From contig NZ_CP037422.1 of assembly GCF_007748175.1 (NCBI RefSeq), positions 4,790,334 through 4,854,333 of the forward strand: a stretch of 64,000 nucleotides of DNA, read 5' to 3'. The notes under the pieces are model-generated. The model did no database searches. It was given only the letters and a program-made list of their open reading frames with translations, and had not been told where the DNA came from. Of the stretch, positions 19,701-28,180 are shown one piece after another (within the stretch, counting starts at the first letter, position 1; each line of letters begins with the position of its first letter). The position numbers were made by a program, and so were the translations under genes. Origin of the DNA: Gimesia aquarii. GTDB lineage: Bacteria; Planctomycetota; Planctomycetia; Planctomycetales; Planctomycetaceae.

Positions 19701-21617
19701 TTCAGTCACCATAGACGTGACAGTCCCATTCACGACGGGTGCGTCATTAACGCCAGTGACGGTGACGGTGACGGTTCCGATATTACTAAGGGTGGTATGT
19801 GTATCAGTCGCAGTATAGCTGAAGGTGACCTGGCGTGTTTCTCCTAAAGCCAGATCCTGAAAATCACTTCCGGGGTCGAATATGAATGTGCCATCGCCGT
19901 TTGAAGTGGCCGTCCCTTCAGTGGGAGGAGTTGTGATGGCGTAGGTTAAAGTGCTGGCATTGTTATCGCTGTCGATATCAGATGCGAGAATGCTGGTATT
20001 GACCGCTAATCCATCTTCGGTCGCGGCGATGCTTTCATTCGTCACGACGGGTGCGTCATTAACGCCAGTGACGGTGACTGTGACGGTGCCGATATTACTA
20101 AGGGTGGTATGCGTATCAGTCGCGGTATAGCTGAAGGTGACCTGGCGTGTTTCTCCTAAAGCCAGATCCTGAAAATCACTTCCGGGGTCGAATGTGAATG
20201 TGCCATCGCCGTTTGAAGTGGCCGTCCCTTCAGTGGGAGGAGTTGTGATGGCGTAGGTTAAGGTGTTGGCATTGTTATCGCTGTCGATGTCAGATGCGAG
20301 AATGCTGGTATTGACTGCTAATCCATCTTCGGTCGCGGCGATGCTTTCATTCGTCACGACCGGTGCGTCATTAGCGCCGGTGACGGTGACAGTCACAGTT
20401 CCTAAATTACTGATTGCATTATGGGAATCGGTAGCAGTAAATGTAAAAGTAACCTGACGTGTTTCACCCGCTGCTAGATTCTGAAAGTCGACTCCAGGGT
20501 CGAAGGTGAAGGTGCCGTTGCCATTAGAAGTTGCCGTACCTTCAGTCGGTGGTGTAACAATTGCATAGATTAAAGTGGTGGCATCATCGTCAATGTTTAT
20601 ATCAGAGGCAAGCACACTGGTAGTAACATTTAGCCCATCTTCAGTTGCCGCAATGCTCTCGTTTATTGCAACAGGAGCGATATTGTCATTATCAACAATC
20701 GTGCCTGTTGCCTGAGAATCTGCAAAGAGAACATTCAAGCCAGTAGCCTGAATGTTTGATAAAGTAACTAAGTAGTTTTCATCAAACTCAACAGTTGAAT
20801 CATTATTGATCGTAACTGTTATATTTTGAGTTTCTCCAACGAGATTACCAGCGAAATTCAACGTGCCACTGGATGTCGTATAATCTGAACCAGCAATCGC
20901 GGTCCCATCTGAAGTTGCATAATCAACTGAAAAGGCACTTCCCACTGCGAGACTAGAAGAAACGGAAAATGTGGCGGTTCCCGCATCTTCATTCACGCTG
21001 ACATCACTGACTGACAAAAAACTGTCTACTTTTTCGAGTCGCATGGCGTTTGCATAGATTGTTCCGTTGACCAGGTTGTCGCTGAGCGAAACGGTCAACG
21101 TACCATTTTGTGCGACGTCATAGAATCCCAAGTCTTCCCAGTTTACTCCATCGTCAGTCAAGTCTGTGTCTAATGTGATCATGTCGAAGGTGCTGTTTAT
21201 AGTTCCTCCGATAATTCCTGATACAGAAAATGGAACATTATCTGCCCTGCCAACTCCATCATTCCAATGTGTGGAAAGACGATAGGTCCCTGCATCCAAT
21301 GTAGAGAAAGACCAATCAGCTGTGTTTAATCCGCTAGCGGTACTGCCTCCACTCAAAATTGTGTAAGTGTCATTTTGGTAATATTCAACCCCGGTATTTT
21401 GTACCCAATCTGAACCAGAGGTGCTGAAGCCAATATCACCATCGTCGATGATCAGAGCAGTTAAAAGGGTACGGTCTTCTAATAGTTCTACTAAGGCGGG
21501 TTGGTTTGCATAGGCAATGTGCCTACGGTTTCGAATTGCTCGTCGTGTTCTGGAATTATAGCGGGGACGATGTTTTAAACGGTAAAGTAGCGCATTTAAC
21601 CAGTTGGTGATAATCAT
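16788..21617 (-). CDS. Giant surface protein: golvesin-like, Calx-beta and cadherin-like repeats
   Basis: A 1609-residue protein. The basic N-terminus leads to LVELLEDRTLLTA near 43-55, the planctomycete LEPRTLLS-type leader motif. Order of domains: golvesin-like (55-196), Calx-beta, three cadherin-like/VCBS repeats of 104 residues, a fourth variant, Calx-beta, then three golvesin-like plus Calx-beta pairs. Golvesin-like copies start with IIDDGD, IIDNGD or IIDNSD; Calx-beta copies end TGTILNDD or similar. Acidic loops suggest calcium binding. It stops right after a Calx-beta domain with no dockerin or anchor. A role in adhesion or outer coat is likely from the family; no catalytic module is visible. 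The gene is monocistronic. Confidence 0.9.
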   Translation of the reverse strand: MIITNWLNALLYRLKHRPRYNSRTRRAIRNRRHIAYANQPALVELLEDRTLLTALIIDDGDIGFSTSGSDWVQNTGVEYYQNDTYTILSGGSTASGLNTADWSFSTLDAGTYRLSTHWNDGVGRADNVPFSVSGIIGGTINSTFDMITLDTDLTDDGVNWEDLGFYDVAQNGTLTVSLSDNLVNGTIYANAMRLEKVDSFLSVSDVSVNEDAGTATFSVSSSLAVGSAFSVDYATSDGTAIAGSDYTTSSGTLNFAGNLVGETQNITVTINNDSTVEFDENYLVTLSNIQATGLNVLFADSQATGTIVDNDNIAPVAINESIAATEDGLNVTTSVLASDINIDDDATTLIYAIVTPPTEGTATSNGNGTFTFDPGVDFQNLAAGETRQVTFTFTATDSHNAISNLGTVTVTVTGANDAPVVTNESIAATEDGLAVNTSILASDIDSDNNANTLTYAITTPPTEGTATSNGDGTFTFDPGSDFQDLALGETRQVTFSYTATDTHTTLSNIGTVTVTVTGVNDAPVVTNESIAATEDGLAVNTSILASDIDSDNNASTLTYAITTPPTEGTATSNGDGTFIFDPGSDFQDLALGETRQVTFSYTATDTHTTLSNIGTVTVTVTGVNDAPVVNGTVTSMVTEDDSLYNLSLLTNASDIDTSNILSIASLTLTGGDNSGITVIGDSLDIDPSFYTSLAQGQFEIITYTYNVIDGDGGSVAHSVTITIAGTNVELSASNVSTNEINGVVTFTVTANKAVGSAYTIDFATVDGTALAGIDYTAVNGTLNFAGNLAGETQTITVNISNETSVEPDETLFVNLSNIVSSDPNIDLITPQLTGTILNDDYLKIIDDGDAEFSQTGIWTPFNHSSLYQGDTSYVAGGGTGLNTSSWEFSNLPAGTYRVSGNWSIEPNRATNMPLTISGIIGGSITKTVNQQMLSQDVFDDGFYWQDIGYFEVADNGTITVSISDDQTDGFILADAYRVERVDSLLSINDVSVNEETGTATFTVTSNNAVGTAFSVDFATADGTALAGSDYTATSGTLNFSGNLAGETQTITVTLSSDDTTVEPDKDFFVNLSNIQANNVKVELLTTQVTGTILNDDYLKIIDNGDADFSQVGSWITKTNFSYYQDDYSYTDDGGTGLNTSSWEFTNLYAGTYHIWGYWLPELHQPTNLPVTVSGIVGGDISMTVNQRRLEQDLFDDGVHWQSLGFVEVTSNGTITITISDDQIDGYALAEAFRVEKVSFDSALSIDSISINEDAGTATFTVTSSHAVGSAFSVDYATANDTATAGSDYTATSGTLNFAGNLAGETQTITVPISTDNVVEADEYFLVNLTNVFTSGPNIALSAAQVTGTILKDSSLKIIDNSDPGFSQTGTWLKEPGSGNYQFDISSVVGIGGTGLNTSSWSFTNLAAGTYRISGHWLADPINATNTSVTISGIAGGNVNKTVNQQTLSQDVFTDDVYWQDLGYFEVDGNGTITITITDDQANGTVLADAFRVERFDSVLSIDNVSVNEDTGTATFIVTSSLAVGSAFSVDYSTIDGTALSASDYTATSGTLNFAGNLAGETQNIIVSIGIDSTVEIDEYFSVELSNLQATGLKIALLTTQVTGTILNDD
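19731..20666. repeat. Tandem 312-base repeats within the surface protein gene
   Basis: Three in-frame units of 312 bases (104 residues) begin at about 19731, 20043 and 20355. The first two units are nearly identical in DNA, including synonymous positions; the third is clearly diverged. Each encodes one cadherin-like repeat ending NDAPVVTNESIAATEDGL or similar. Near identity of two units suggests a recent duplication or gene conversion, and copy number may vary between strains. Confidence 0.85.
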
Positions 21618-22208
21618 TTGTAACTCCAGAAAAGTGTTTTAGTGTAAGTTGGGTGCTTTTTGTAACTGTGATAAACTGATGAGATGGAGTTACATGTTTA
21701 GTTTTAAATAGGAGATAGATTATCACATGTGATTCTTGTTCTAAATATATTTTGTGTGTTTGTCCATATGTATTTGGAAGAATATGCACAAAATAAATTT
21801 TTATTCACACTTGGTTAACATTAAATGTTATGGCTATTGAAGGTTTAACCAAATGACTACTCTTGAGTCCAAGCTAATTTCTAAACCAGCAGTGTAAGTT
21901 ACAATTGATATGAGCACTTTTTTTCTTGTGCTCTTCTTTGTGAAGGTCAGATAATGTATTTGAGTGATTACAAACTGTATTCGAATCGATTCCATAGCAA
22001 TCACAAAATGTATTAAGTTGCTTTGCAACTTTGATTAATATGAAAATAATTTTATCAAGTGATCCTGAAAATCCTCATTTTGATTAGTAATATAAGACTC
22101 TATTAGACGTTCATAAGCACGGTCTGTTATATTCGATTTACAATGGACTTGTGGCGAATTTAGTCCTCTATCTCCCAGGTGAGTTCAGTCATAGAAAGTT
22201 TACATACG
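21618..22208. other. AT-rich intergenic region between divergent genes
   Basis: About 590 bases separate the surface protein and sulfatase starts, which diverge, so both promoters must lie here. It contains a perfect 15-base dyad TAACATTAAATGTTA at 21816-21830, a possible operator, and a small hairpin GAGCAC/GTGCTC (21912-21917 with 21928-21933). No gene is seen. Confidence 0.5.
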
Positions 22209-23786
22209 ATGAGTTCTCGTTTTTCATACTCTAAACTGCTGTATGCAGCCAGTTGCCTTTTTCTAGTTCTGTTTTCTTTATCCGTGATTACGGAAGCTGA
22301 AGCCGCGAATATTCAAAATGAAAAAATAAAGCCACCCAATATCGTGGTGTTCCTCGTGGATGATATGGGCGTGATGGACACTTCGGTTCCTTTTCTGACT
22401 GATGCAAAGGGCAAACCTAAACGATATCCGCTCAACGACTACTATATTACTCCCAGCATGGAACGTCTGGCAAAGCAGGGGATTCGGTTCAATAATTTCT
22501 ATGCGATGAGTGTCTGTTCGCCGACTCGGATTTCCATTATGACGGGGCAGAACGCGGCCCGACATCATGCAACGAACTGGATCAATCCTTCCAAGAATAA
22601 CCGGGGCCCACAGGGACCGCCTGAGTGGAAATGGGAAGGGCTAAAGAAAAACGATATTACATTGGCTCAGCTGCTACAAAAAAAGGGCTATCATACGATA
22701 CACGTGGGAAAAGGCCACTTTGGAGCGCGTGATTTTCCGGGGGCGAATCCTAGTAATCTGGGTTTCGATGTGAATATTGCCGGCGCCTCTTTCGGTGCAC
22801 CTGGCAGTTATTACGGGACAAAGAATTATGGCCTTGGCACGAAAAGAGCACATCATGCGGTTCCTCATTTGGATAAATACCATGGTACCGAGACCTTCCT
22901 CACCGAAGCACTCACATTGGAAACTAAGTCAGCACTGGCTGATGTTGTGAAGACGGATAAGCCGTTCTTTCTCTATATGGCACATTACGCAGTCCATGCA
23001 CCCTTCGATTCTGATCCGCGTTTCGCTGACCATTATAAAAAATCGGGCAAGCCAGCCCGCGCACAAGCGTTTGCCACCTTGATTGAGGGCATGGATAAAT
23101 CATTGGGGGACATTTTGGATCAACTCGATGCACTTGGCGTTTCTGAAAACACGCTCGTCTTTTTCCTGGGAGATAATGGCTCGGATGCACCACTGGGACA
23201 TCAGCACGCTGTTGCTTGTGCTGCCCCGTTACGTGGTAAAAAAGGCGCACATTATGAAGGGGGGATGCGCGTGCCTTTCATTGCAGCCTGGGCAAAGCCG
23301 AATCCAGACAATGCAAATCAGAAGCGACTGCAGATTCCCGCAGATATAATCCAGACGCAAACTGCGGCTGTTCAGGACCTATTCCCAACGATCCTTAAAT
23401 TTATAGGAGTTGATGTACCGGATAACCATATCGTTGACGGAGTACAGCTCGATACACTATTGACGGGCAAGCCTGATAGCTCACGGGAAGAGATCTTTCT
23501 GATGCATTACCCTCATTCGCCACATCGCAGTAATTACTTCACCACTTATCGTAATGGTGACTGGAAAGTGATCTATCATTATATTCCTTCTAAAGATTCC
23601 GAAGGTTCTCATTATCAGCTTTATCATCTCGCAGAAGATCCTTTCGAACAGGATAACTTGGCTACCGTAAAACCTAAACAACTTCGAAAAATGATGCAAG
23701 AATTGATAGCGAGTATGGAAGAGCATCAGGCACTCTATCCTGTGGAAAAGGCGAGCAATAAGCCTTTAAAACCGAAACTGCCCTGA
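22209..23786 (+). CDS. Exported sulfatase (alkaline phosphatase superfamily)
   Basis: About 525 residues with a signal peptide (LLYAASCLFLVLFSLSVITEAEA). The metal-binding start IVVFLVDDMG and the formylglycine site CSPTR in SVCSPTRISIMTGQ (Cys103) are intact, as are GKGHFG, FLYMAHYAVHAPF and FFLGDNGSD. The Cys must be converted to formylglycine by an FGE for activity. Type I sulfatases remove sulfate from polysaccharides and are very abundant in planctomycetes; the substrate is unknown. ATG 22209 is preferred to GTG 22179 because it places a normal signal peptide. The gene stands alone. Confidence 0.92.
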   Translation: MSSRFSYSKLLYAASCLFLVLFSLSVITEAEAANIQNEKIKPPNIVVFLVDDMGVMDTSVPFLTDAKGKPKRYPLNDYYITPSMERLAKQGIRFNNFYAMSVCSPTRISIMTGQNAARHHATNWINPSKNNRGPQGPPEWKWEGLKKNDITLAQLLQKKGYHTIHVGKGHFGARDFPGANPSNLGFDVNIAGASFGAPGSYYGTKNYGLGTKRAHHAVPHLDKYHGTETFLTEALTLETKSALADVVKTDKPFFLYMAHYAVHAPFDSDPRFADHYKKSGKPARAQAFATLIEGMDKSLGDILDQLDALGVSENTLVFFLGDNGSDAPLGHQHAVACAAPLRGKKGAHYEGGMRVPFIAAWAKPNPDNANQKRLQIPADIIQTQTAAVQDLFPTILKFIGVDVPDNHIVDGVQLDTLLTGKPDSSREEIFLMHYPHSPHRSNYFTTYRNGDWKVIYHYIPSKDSEGSHYQLYHLAEDPFEQDNLATVKPKQLRKMMQELIASMEEHQALYPVEKASNKPLKPKLP

Positions 23787-23995
23787 TTATGAAGTGAGTT
23801 AATGATTTCGGTGAAACTCTGAAAATTCGATTTAAGTAAACTCTTGTCATAAAGTATTTTGTAGCAAAAGTTGAGTGCGTAAGCGTTATATTTCATCTCA
23901 ATTTCACCTCGGTCTCCAGCCATGAGGACTACTCCTGTAACGGTTTTCCGTTAATATAACTGGTAGGTCCTCAATTTCTTTGAAGTCTTCGATAA

Positions 23996-25078
23996 ATGAA
24001 TGATGTGGTGAAGATCATGGCTTTTCGAATTTCCAGGATTAACTGGCTCATTGTTATGATGCTCGTGATACTTTATCCCAAACTTGGTCTGCGCGCGGAT
24101 GATGGAGAAGCAACTTCGTCGAATCCAGATTCTGGCATTACATCGAGTGTCGTGTTTGCTGAAGACAAACCAAAGACGACACAAGTTCGAGAAGCGATTC
24201 AACGTAGTATTCCCTACATTGAAGAAAAGGGACTCTGGTGGATCGAGAAGAAAAAGTGTGTCTCCTGTCACCGAGTTGGCACGATGCTCTGGAGTCTTCG
24301 TGAAGCGAAACGAAACGGTTTTAAGGTGAGCGAGAAACTGGATGAATGGTTCAATTGGGCGACTGATGCCTCTCTCTCCAAAAATGACAAAGGAAAACTG
24401 GTGGGCCTGGGTAACAGGGAAGGTGTGGTTCAGATTCTATTTAGCTTCGATCCAAATAATCTTGACCCTGGTCAAAGTGAAACTCGGAAAAAGTTGATTG
24501 CCTTATTGAATGAGGGACAGCAGTCTGAAGGTTCATGGAAGCCTGGTGGACAACTCCCATCTCAAAAGCGATCAAAGTCTGAAACAATGAGTGTTACAAC
24601 AATGTGGCTGACATTGGCATTGCTTGTGGAAGAGAACAATAAGGACACTCAAGTTGTTGAACGGGCTCTGAAATATATCGCAGCAAGTTCTTCGGGAAAA
24701 AGCGTTGAATGGTATGCACTGAGGTTGTTACTCGCAGAAGAAAGAAAAGAAACCGGCTTGCGAGATCAGACTCTGAACAAACTACTCAGTCAACAGAAAC
24801 CCGATGGCGGCTGGGGTTGGATTGTAGATGAAGAAAGTGATGCATTGGGAACAGGAATGGCTCTCTATGCATTACTCCGCGCAGGACTGAAGCGTCAAGA
24901 TAATGCAATCAAACGTGCTCAACAGTTTCTTATCAGCACACAACGCAAAGATGGTTCATGGCCGGTACGCGGTACGAAAGAGAAGAAAAAAGATCGTGTG
25001 CAGGAGACGGCTGTTTTCTGGGGCACAACGTGGGCTGTCATCGGGTTGGTCGAAAGTCTTCCGGAAGAACCAAAATAG
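23996..25078 (+). CDS. Terpene cyclase/prenyltransferase-fold protein with a haem motif
   Basis: A 360-residue exported protein (hydrophobic helix in ISRINWLIVMMLVILYPKLGL). Near residue 87 is CVSCHRVGTMLWSLREA, a CxxCH c-type haem motif. The remainder has the alpha-alpha repeats of the squalene-cyclase/prenyltransferase superfamily, with QW-like motifs: QQKPDGGWGW and STQRKDGSWPVRG. The DxDD cyclisation motif of squalene-hopene cyclase is absent and the protein is about half its size, so cyclase activity is unlikely. Similar proteins occur in planctomycetes with unknown function. It converges with the DUF1501 gene. Confidence 0.8.
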   Translation: MNDVVKIMAFRISRINWLIVMMLVILYPKLGLRADDGEATSSNPDSGITSSVVFAEDKPKTTQVREAIQRSIPYIEEKGLWWIEKKKCVSCHRVGTMLWSLREAKRNGFKVSEKLDEWFNWATDASLSKNDKGKLVGLGNREGVVQILFSFDPNNLDPGQSETRKKLIALLNEGQQSEGSWKPGGQLPSQKRSKSETMSVTTMWLTLALLVEENNKDTQVVERALKYIAASSSGKSVEWYALRLLLAEERKETGLRDQTLNKLLSQQKPDGGWGWIVDEESDALGTGMALYALLRAGLKRQDNAIKRAQQFLISTQRKDGSWPVRGTKEKKKDRVQETAVFWGTTWAVIGLVESLPEEPK

Positions 25079-25145
25079 ACACTAGATATTTTCTGCTCAT
25101 TATCAGAGACGGTTTAGCTAATTTTGGAAATCAATCGAGCCTATC

Positions 25146-26456
25146 TCAAATCAATTCGTGAATTAACTCACGTTCTTCGACAATATACTGGGGGCGCCCA
25201 TTCGGGTCAGTGAATGTGATGTTGTTTGCGTCAATTCCAAGTTGGTGATAGACAGTATGGAAGATATGCTGCAGCTTCACAGGCCGTTCCTGTGGGAATT
25301 CACCGAGGCGGTTGGTTTTACCAATTGCCTGACCATGCCGCATGCCACCACCGGCGATGAAGAAGAACCCGGCTCGGTTCCAGTGATCACGCCCCGCATT
25401 TCGATTGACGCGTGGCGTGCGACCAAACTCCCCCGACATCATAATGATCGTGTCGTCTAGACGCCCAGTACGATCCAGATCAATGATCAAGGCAGAAAGC
25501 GCTTTACTCAATGGAGGGAGCTGTTTTCTCATACTATCAAAATTCTTGCCGTGAGTATCCCAGCTACCAAAATTTAATGACACACAACGCACACCTGCTT
25601 CTAGCAAACGTCGTGCTTTCAAAAATGATTCATTGGAACGTGAATAGCGGTCTTTTCCGATGCCATACATTTCTTTGGTTTTGGGGTCTTCATTTTTCGT
25701 GTCGAGAGCGTCTGCGAGTTTTCCCGAAGTAATAATTCCCATTGCCCGTTCTGTGAAACTGTCAATCGCTATCATCCGCCCACTGGCGTCCATTGCCTGC
25801 TTGATTCCGTCAAGGTTTTTCAGCAATTGGGCACGGTCATCCAGCCGCTCGCGTGTCACTCTGCGATCAAGTATCAAATTACCACGCGCACGGGAATTGG
25901 GACGAAATGCGGAGTGCATCGGGCCGAGGAAACCAGACCGCGTACTACCGCTTAAATCGAGATTTGTGGGGGCAGCTCCTTCCGGTGTTACTTGAGCTGG
26001 TCCCAAGATTTTCGACATGACTGAACCTATGCCGGGGCGACCACCGATATTTTTCAGTGAGTTCACAGACCAACCCGAATCCGACTGACGTGCGTTGTGT
26101 TCATTCTTAAAGTTTTCCACAGAACGAATAATCGAAAACTGATTGCCAACTGTTGCCAGCTCAGGCATTAACTCACAAATTTCCAAGCCAGGCGAGCTAG
26201 TTTTGATGGGCAGAAATTCCCCCCGGAATTCTGAGGGAGCCTGTGGCTTGAGATCGAAGGTGTCCATGTGAGTGGGGCCACCGTTCAGGAAAATGTTGAT
26301 GACCGATTTTCCTGTTGCCTTACCGCCTGATTGCGATTCCGCCCTCAGAAGTTGTGGCAGCGTGAGGCCACCAAAGGCGAGTGCGCCAATTTGAAGAAAA
26401 CCACGACGAGAAATTCCGTCACAACACTGATATTGATGACCGGGGAGTATCAACAT
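25146..26456 (-). CDS. DUF1501 family exported protein
   Basis: About 436 residues. The N-terminus carries CDGISRRGFLQIGALAFGG, a twin-arginine-type signal. The body has the DUF1501 hallmarks: SVINIFLNGGPTHMDTFDLKP, then RTPRVNRNAGRDHWN with a conserved His, and FIAGGGMRHGQ. The family shares the alkaline phosphatase/sulfatase-type fold and is highly expanded in planctomycetes; its activity is unproved. ATG 26456 has GAAAGAGA ahead of it and gives the family's normal short leader, so the longer frame to 26504 is probably not used. No DUF1549/DUF1553 partner is adjacent, unlike the second copy at 56829-58280. Confidence 0.9.
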   Translation of the reverse strand: MLILPGHQYQCCDGISRRGFLQIGALAFGGLTLPQLLRAESQSGGKATGKSVINIFLNGGPTHMDTFDLKPQAPSEFRGEFLPIKTSSPGLEICELMPELATVGNQFSIIRSVENFKNEHNARQSDSGWSVNSLKNIGGRPGIGSVMSKILGPAQVTPEGAAPTNLDLSGSTRSGFLGPMHSAFRPNSRARGNLILDRRVTRERLDDRAQLLKNLDGIKQAMDASGRMIAIDSFTERAMGIITSGKLADALDTKNEDPKTKEMYGIGKDRYSRSNESFLKARRLLEAGVRCVSLNFGSWDTHGKNFDSMRKQLPPLSKALSALIIDLDRTGRLDDTIIMMSGEFGRTPRVNRNAGRDHWNRAGFFFIAGGGMRHGQAIGKTNRLGEFPQERPVKLQHIFHTVYHQLGIDANNITFTDPNGRPQYIVEERELIHELI

Positions 26457-26739
26457 GAGTTCTCTTTCCAAATTGTGCGTTTTGCATGCTGGGATGAATT
26501 CCAAGTTATGGAGTTCCTAATGCAGCTTGAATTGTGTGATGATTCATCCGACAAATCAATAGGAGTTTATGTATTCTACCACAATTTTAGCAGAGTGATT
26601 GAAGATGAAGATGTCCAGAATGGCGTATGCGTCATACGATTTGGAGAACAACATCAGAATTTCAATAGTTATTCTGACCTGCCTGAAATGGCATGATCTG
26701 TTTTGCAAGAAGGTTTAACTTGTTCTAAAAAGACTTCTA

Positions 26740-27378
26740 TTACTTTGGTGTTTCTTTCACGTCGACTAGGCGGATTATTTTTTCGGCTTCTTCAGTGCCA
26801 AAAATCTGTACTAGTTGTTGAAATAAAGCAGAATGTGTTTCCTGGTTTGGAACCGTTCCTGTCAGGTATACCTGGGCTGCAGATGAGAAATCTGTCTCTA
26901 GATCAGGGTACATTCTTGTTTCTAGAATGGTATCGAGCTTTTCTAGTTTTTCTAATGTCTGTCTTTGATAATTTTGCTGTTCCGCAATGATTGCACCTAA
27001 AACGAAAGTGATTGTGCAAAAGAAAAGAACCAACATGATCGTTGTAGAGATCCATAGCAAAATTCCTTTCCAGGATCGCGTTGTTGGACTAGTTTGTATG
27101 GGTTGATTCATATCTTCTTGATCTTGCGAATGACTTTCCCGATAGGCAGCCAATGCCAGCACACCTAAAGCAAACATGATTCCCACTGTTGCACCTTGTG
27201 AGAGTCCCAGGTGAATTCCCAGAATTAAAGGATCAATTGTTGCTGATTCTTTGGGACGAAACACTGTTGCGTAATAATTCGGCAGGGCAGAGTCGACAAT
27301 CAGACTCCCCAGACCACCAAGAAAAGCACAACCAACAATACTCAGCAGCACTGTTAAAAAAGCGTTTTTTGCAGTCAT
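26740..27378 (-). CDS. Hypothetical membrane protein with BON-like tail
   Basis: A 212-residue protein of unknown function. Three hydrophobic helices are visible (about 8-30, 54-80 and 103-130). The C-terminal part contains VYLTGTVPNQETHSALFQQL and then an EEAEKIIRLVDV stretch, which resembles a BON lipid-binding domain (beta-strand, turn, helix). It starts at ATG 27378, 71 bases downstream of a second small unknown gene, so the two may be co-transcribed. The BON resemblance is by pattern only. Confidence 0.7.
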   Translation of the reverse strand: MTAKNAFLTVLLSIVGCAFLGGLGSLIVDSALPNYYATVFRPKESATIDPLILGIHLGLSQGATVGIMFALGVLALAAYRESHSQDQEDMNQPIQTSPTTRSWKGILLWISTTIMLVLFFCTITFVLGAIIAEQQNYQRQTLEKLEKLDTILETRMYPDLETDFSSAAQVYLTGTVPNQETHSALFQQLVQIFGTEEAEKIIRLVDVKETPK

Positions 27379-27449
27379 AGAAATTCAAATCTGGCATGGG
27401 TATTACTTTTGAGCAACTTCAAGGATCATACCTTCCTCTCAGAACATAT

Positions 27450-27944
27450 TCAGTTGTTGCGAATATTACGTATTTTCGATGTGAGAGATTCCAGGAAACT
27501 ATCTGCGCCTTGCTCCATGGCTGATGCATTACCTGTCTCCTGCGAGGCACCGTAGAAGAGTGTGCCACCTGTATAATCTCTCCCATACGTTTCAGCACAA
27601 CTAATAACCTGATAAAACCCAAGCATGAATTGAACTAGATCGAGTTCTTTGAAAGGGTGCAGGAACAGCGACACAATATACCCGTTATCAATAGCATATC
27701 GCGCATCCAGAGCGGAATGGCTGTTTGCCTCCATCATAAGTTGATATTCAGCGATACTGATGCCTTCCGCTCCGGTGATATAAGCAACAATCCGCATGCG
27801 ATTTGCTGACTCCTGTGTTTGGATTCGAACCGGAAATTGTCCTATGTTAAGTTGCCAGTGGCCGGAAGGGGGAATGAATTGGCTTTGTACTTCACTAGAC
27901 AAACCGTGGTCGTCAAACCAATCATTGATATCGTTGTTGTTCAT
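27450..27944 (-). CDS. Small soluble protein, YbjN/CesT-chaperone-like
   Basis: A 164-residue soluble protein without signal peptide. The alternation of strands (WQLNIGQFPVRIQTQ, MRIVAYITGAEGI) and the helix-rich C-terminal half with ALDARYAIDNGYIVSLFLHPF resemble YbjN and type III secretion chaperone-like proteins. No secretion system lies near. No function can be given with confidence. It probably precedes the BON-like membrane protein in a transcript. Confidence 0.65.
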   Translation of the reverse strand: MNNNDINDWFDDHGLSSEVQSQFIPPSGHWQLNIGQFPVRIQTQESANRMRIVAYITGAEGISIAEYQLMMEANSHSALDARYAIDNGYIVSLFLHPFKELDLVQFMLGFYQVISCAETYGRDYTGGTLFYGASQETGNASAMEQGADSFLESLTSKIRNIRNN

Positions 27945-28180
27945 GAGAGAACCTCTTTGAGATGATCCAGGATCGTATCGTTTTTAATTTAATACTACGA
28001 TCAATGTGCGAATTCATTTGAACAATCCTCATAAAGAATGTCAAGAAAATAGAATGACGTGTAAGCTCACATAGTCTTTATATCTAAGTATCGTTTTTAA
28101 AATGGCAATTGATTTGTGATGGTTTGGCGCAGTTCTCTATGTGATCTGAAAAAGTTAGTTTAAATATTATTGCTTAAAAT

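Noticed and set aside
26331-26990. Plus-strand frames over the DUF1501 start and the BON-like gene
   Set aside because: They are antisense shadows of better supported minus-strand genes or AT-rich gap sequence.
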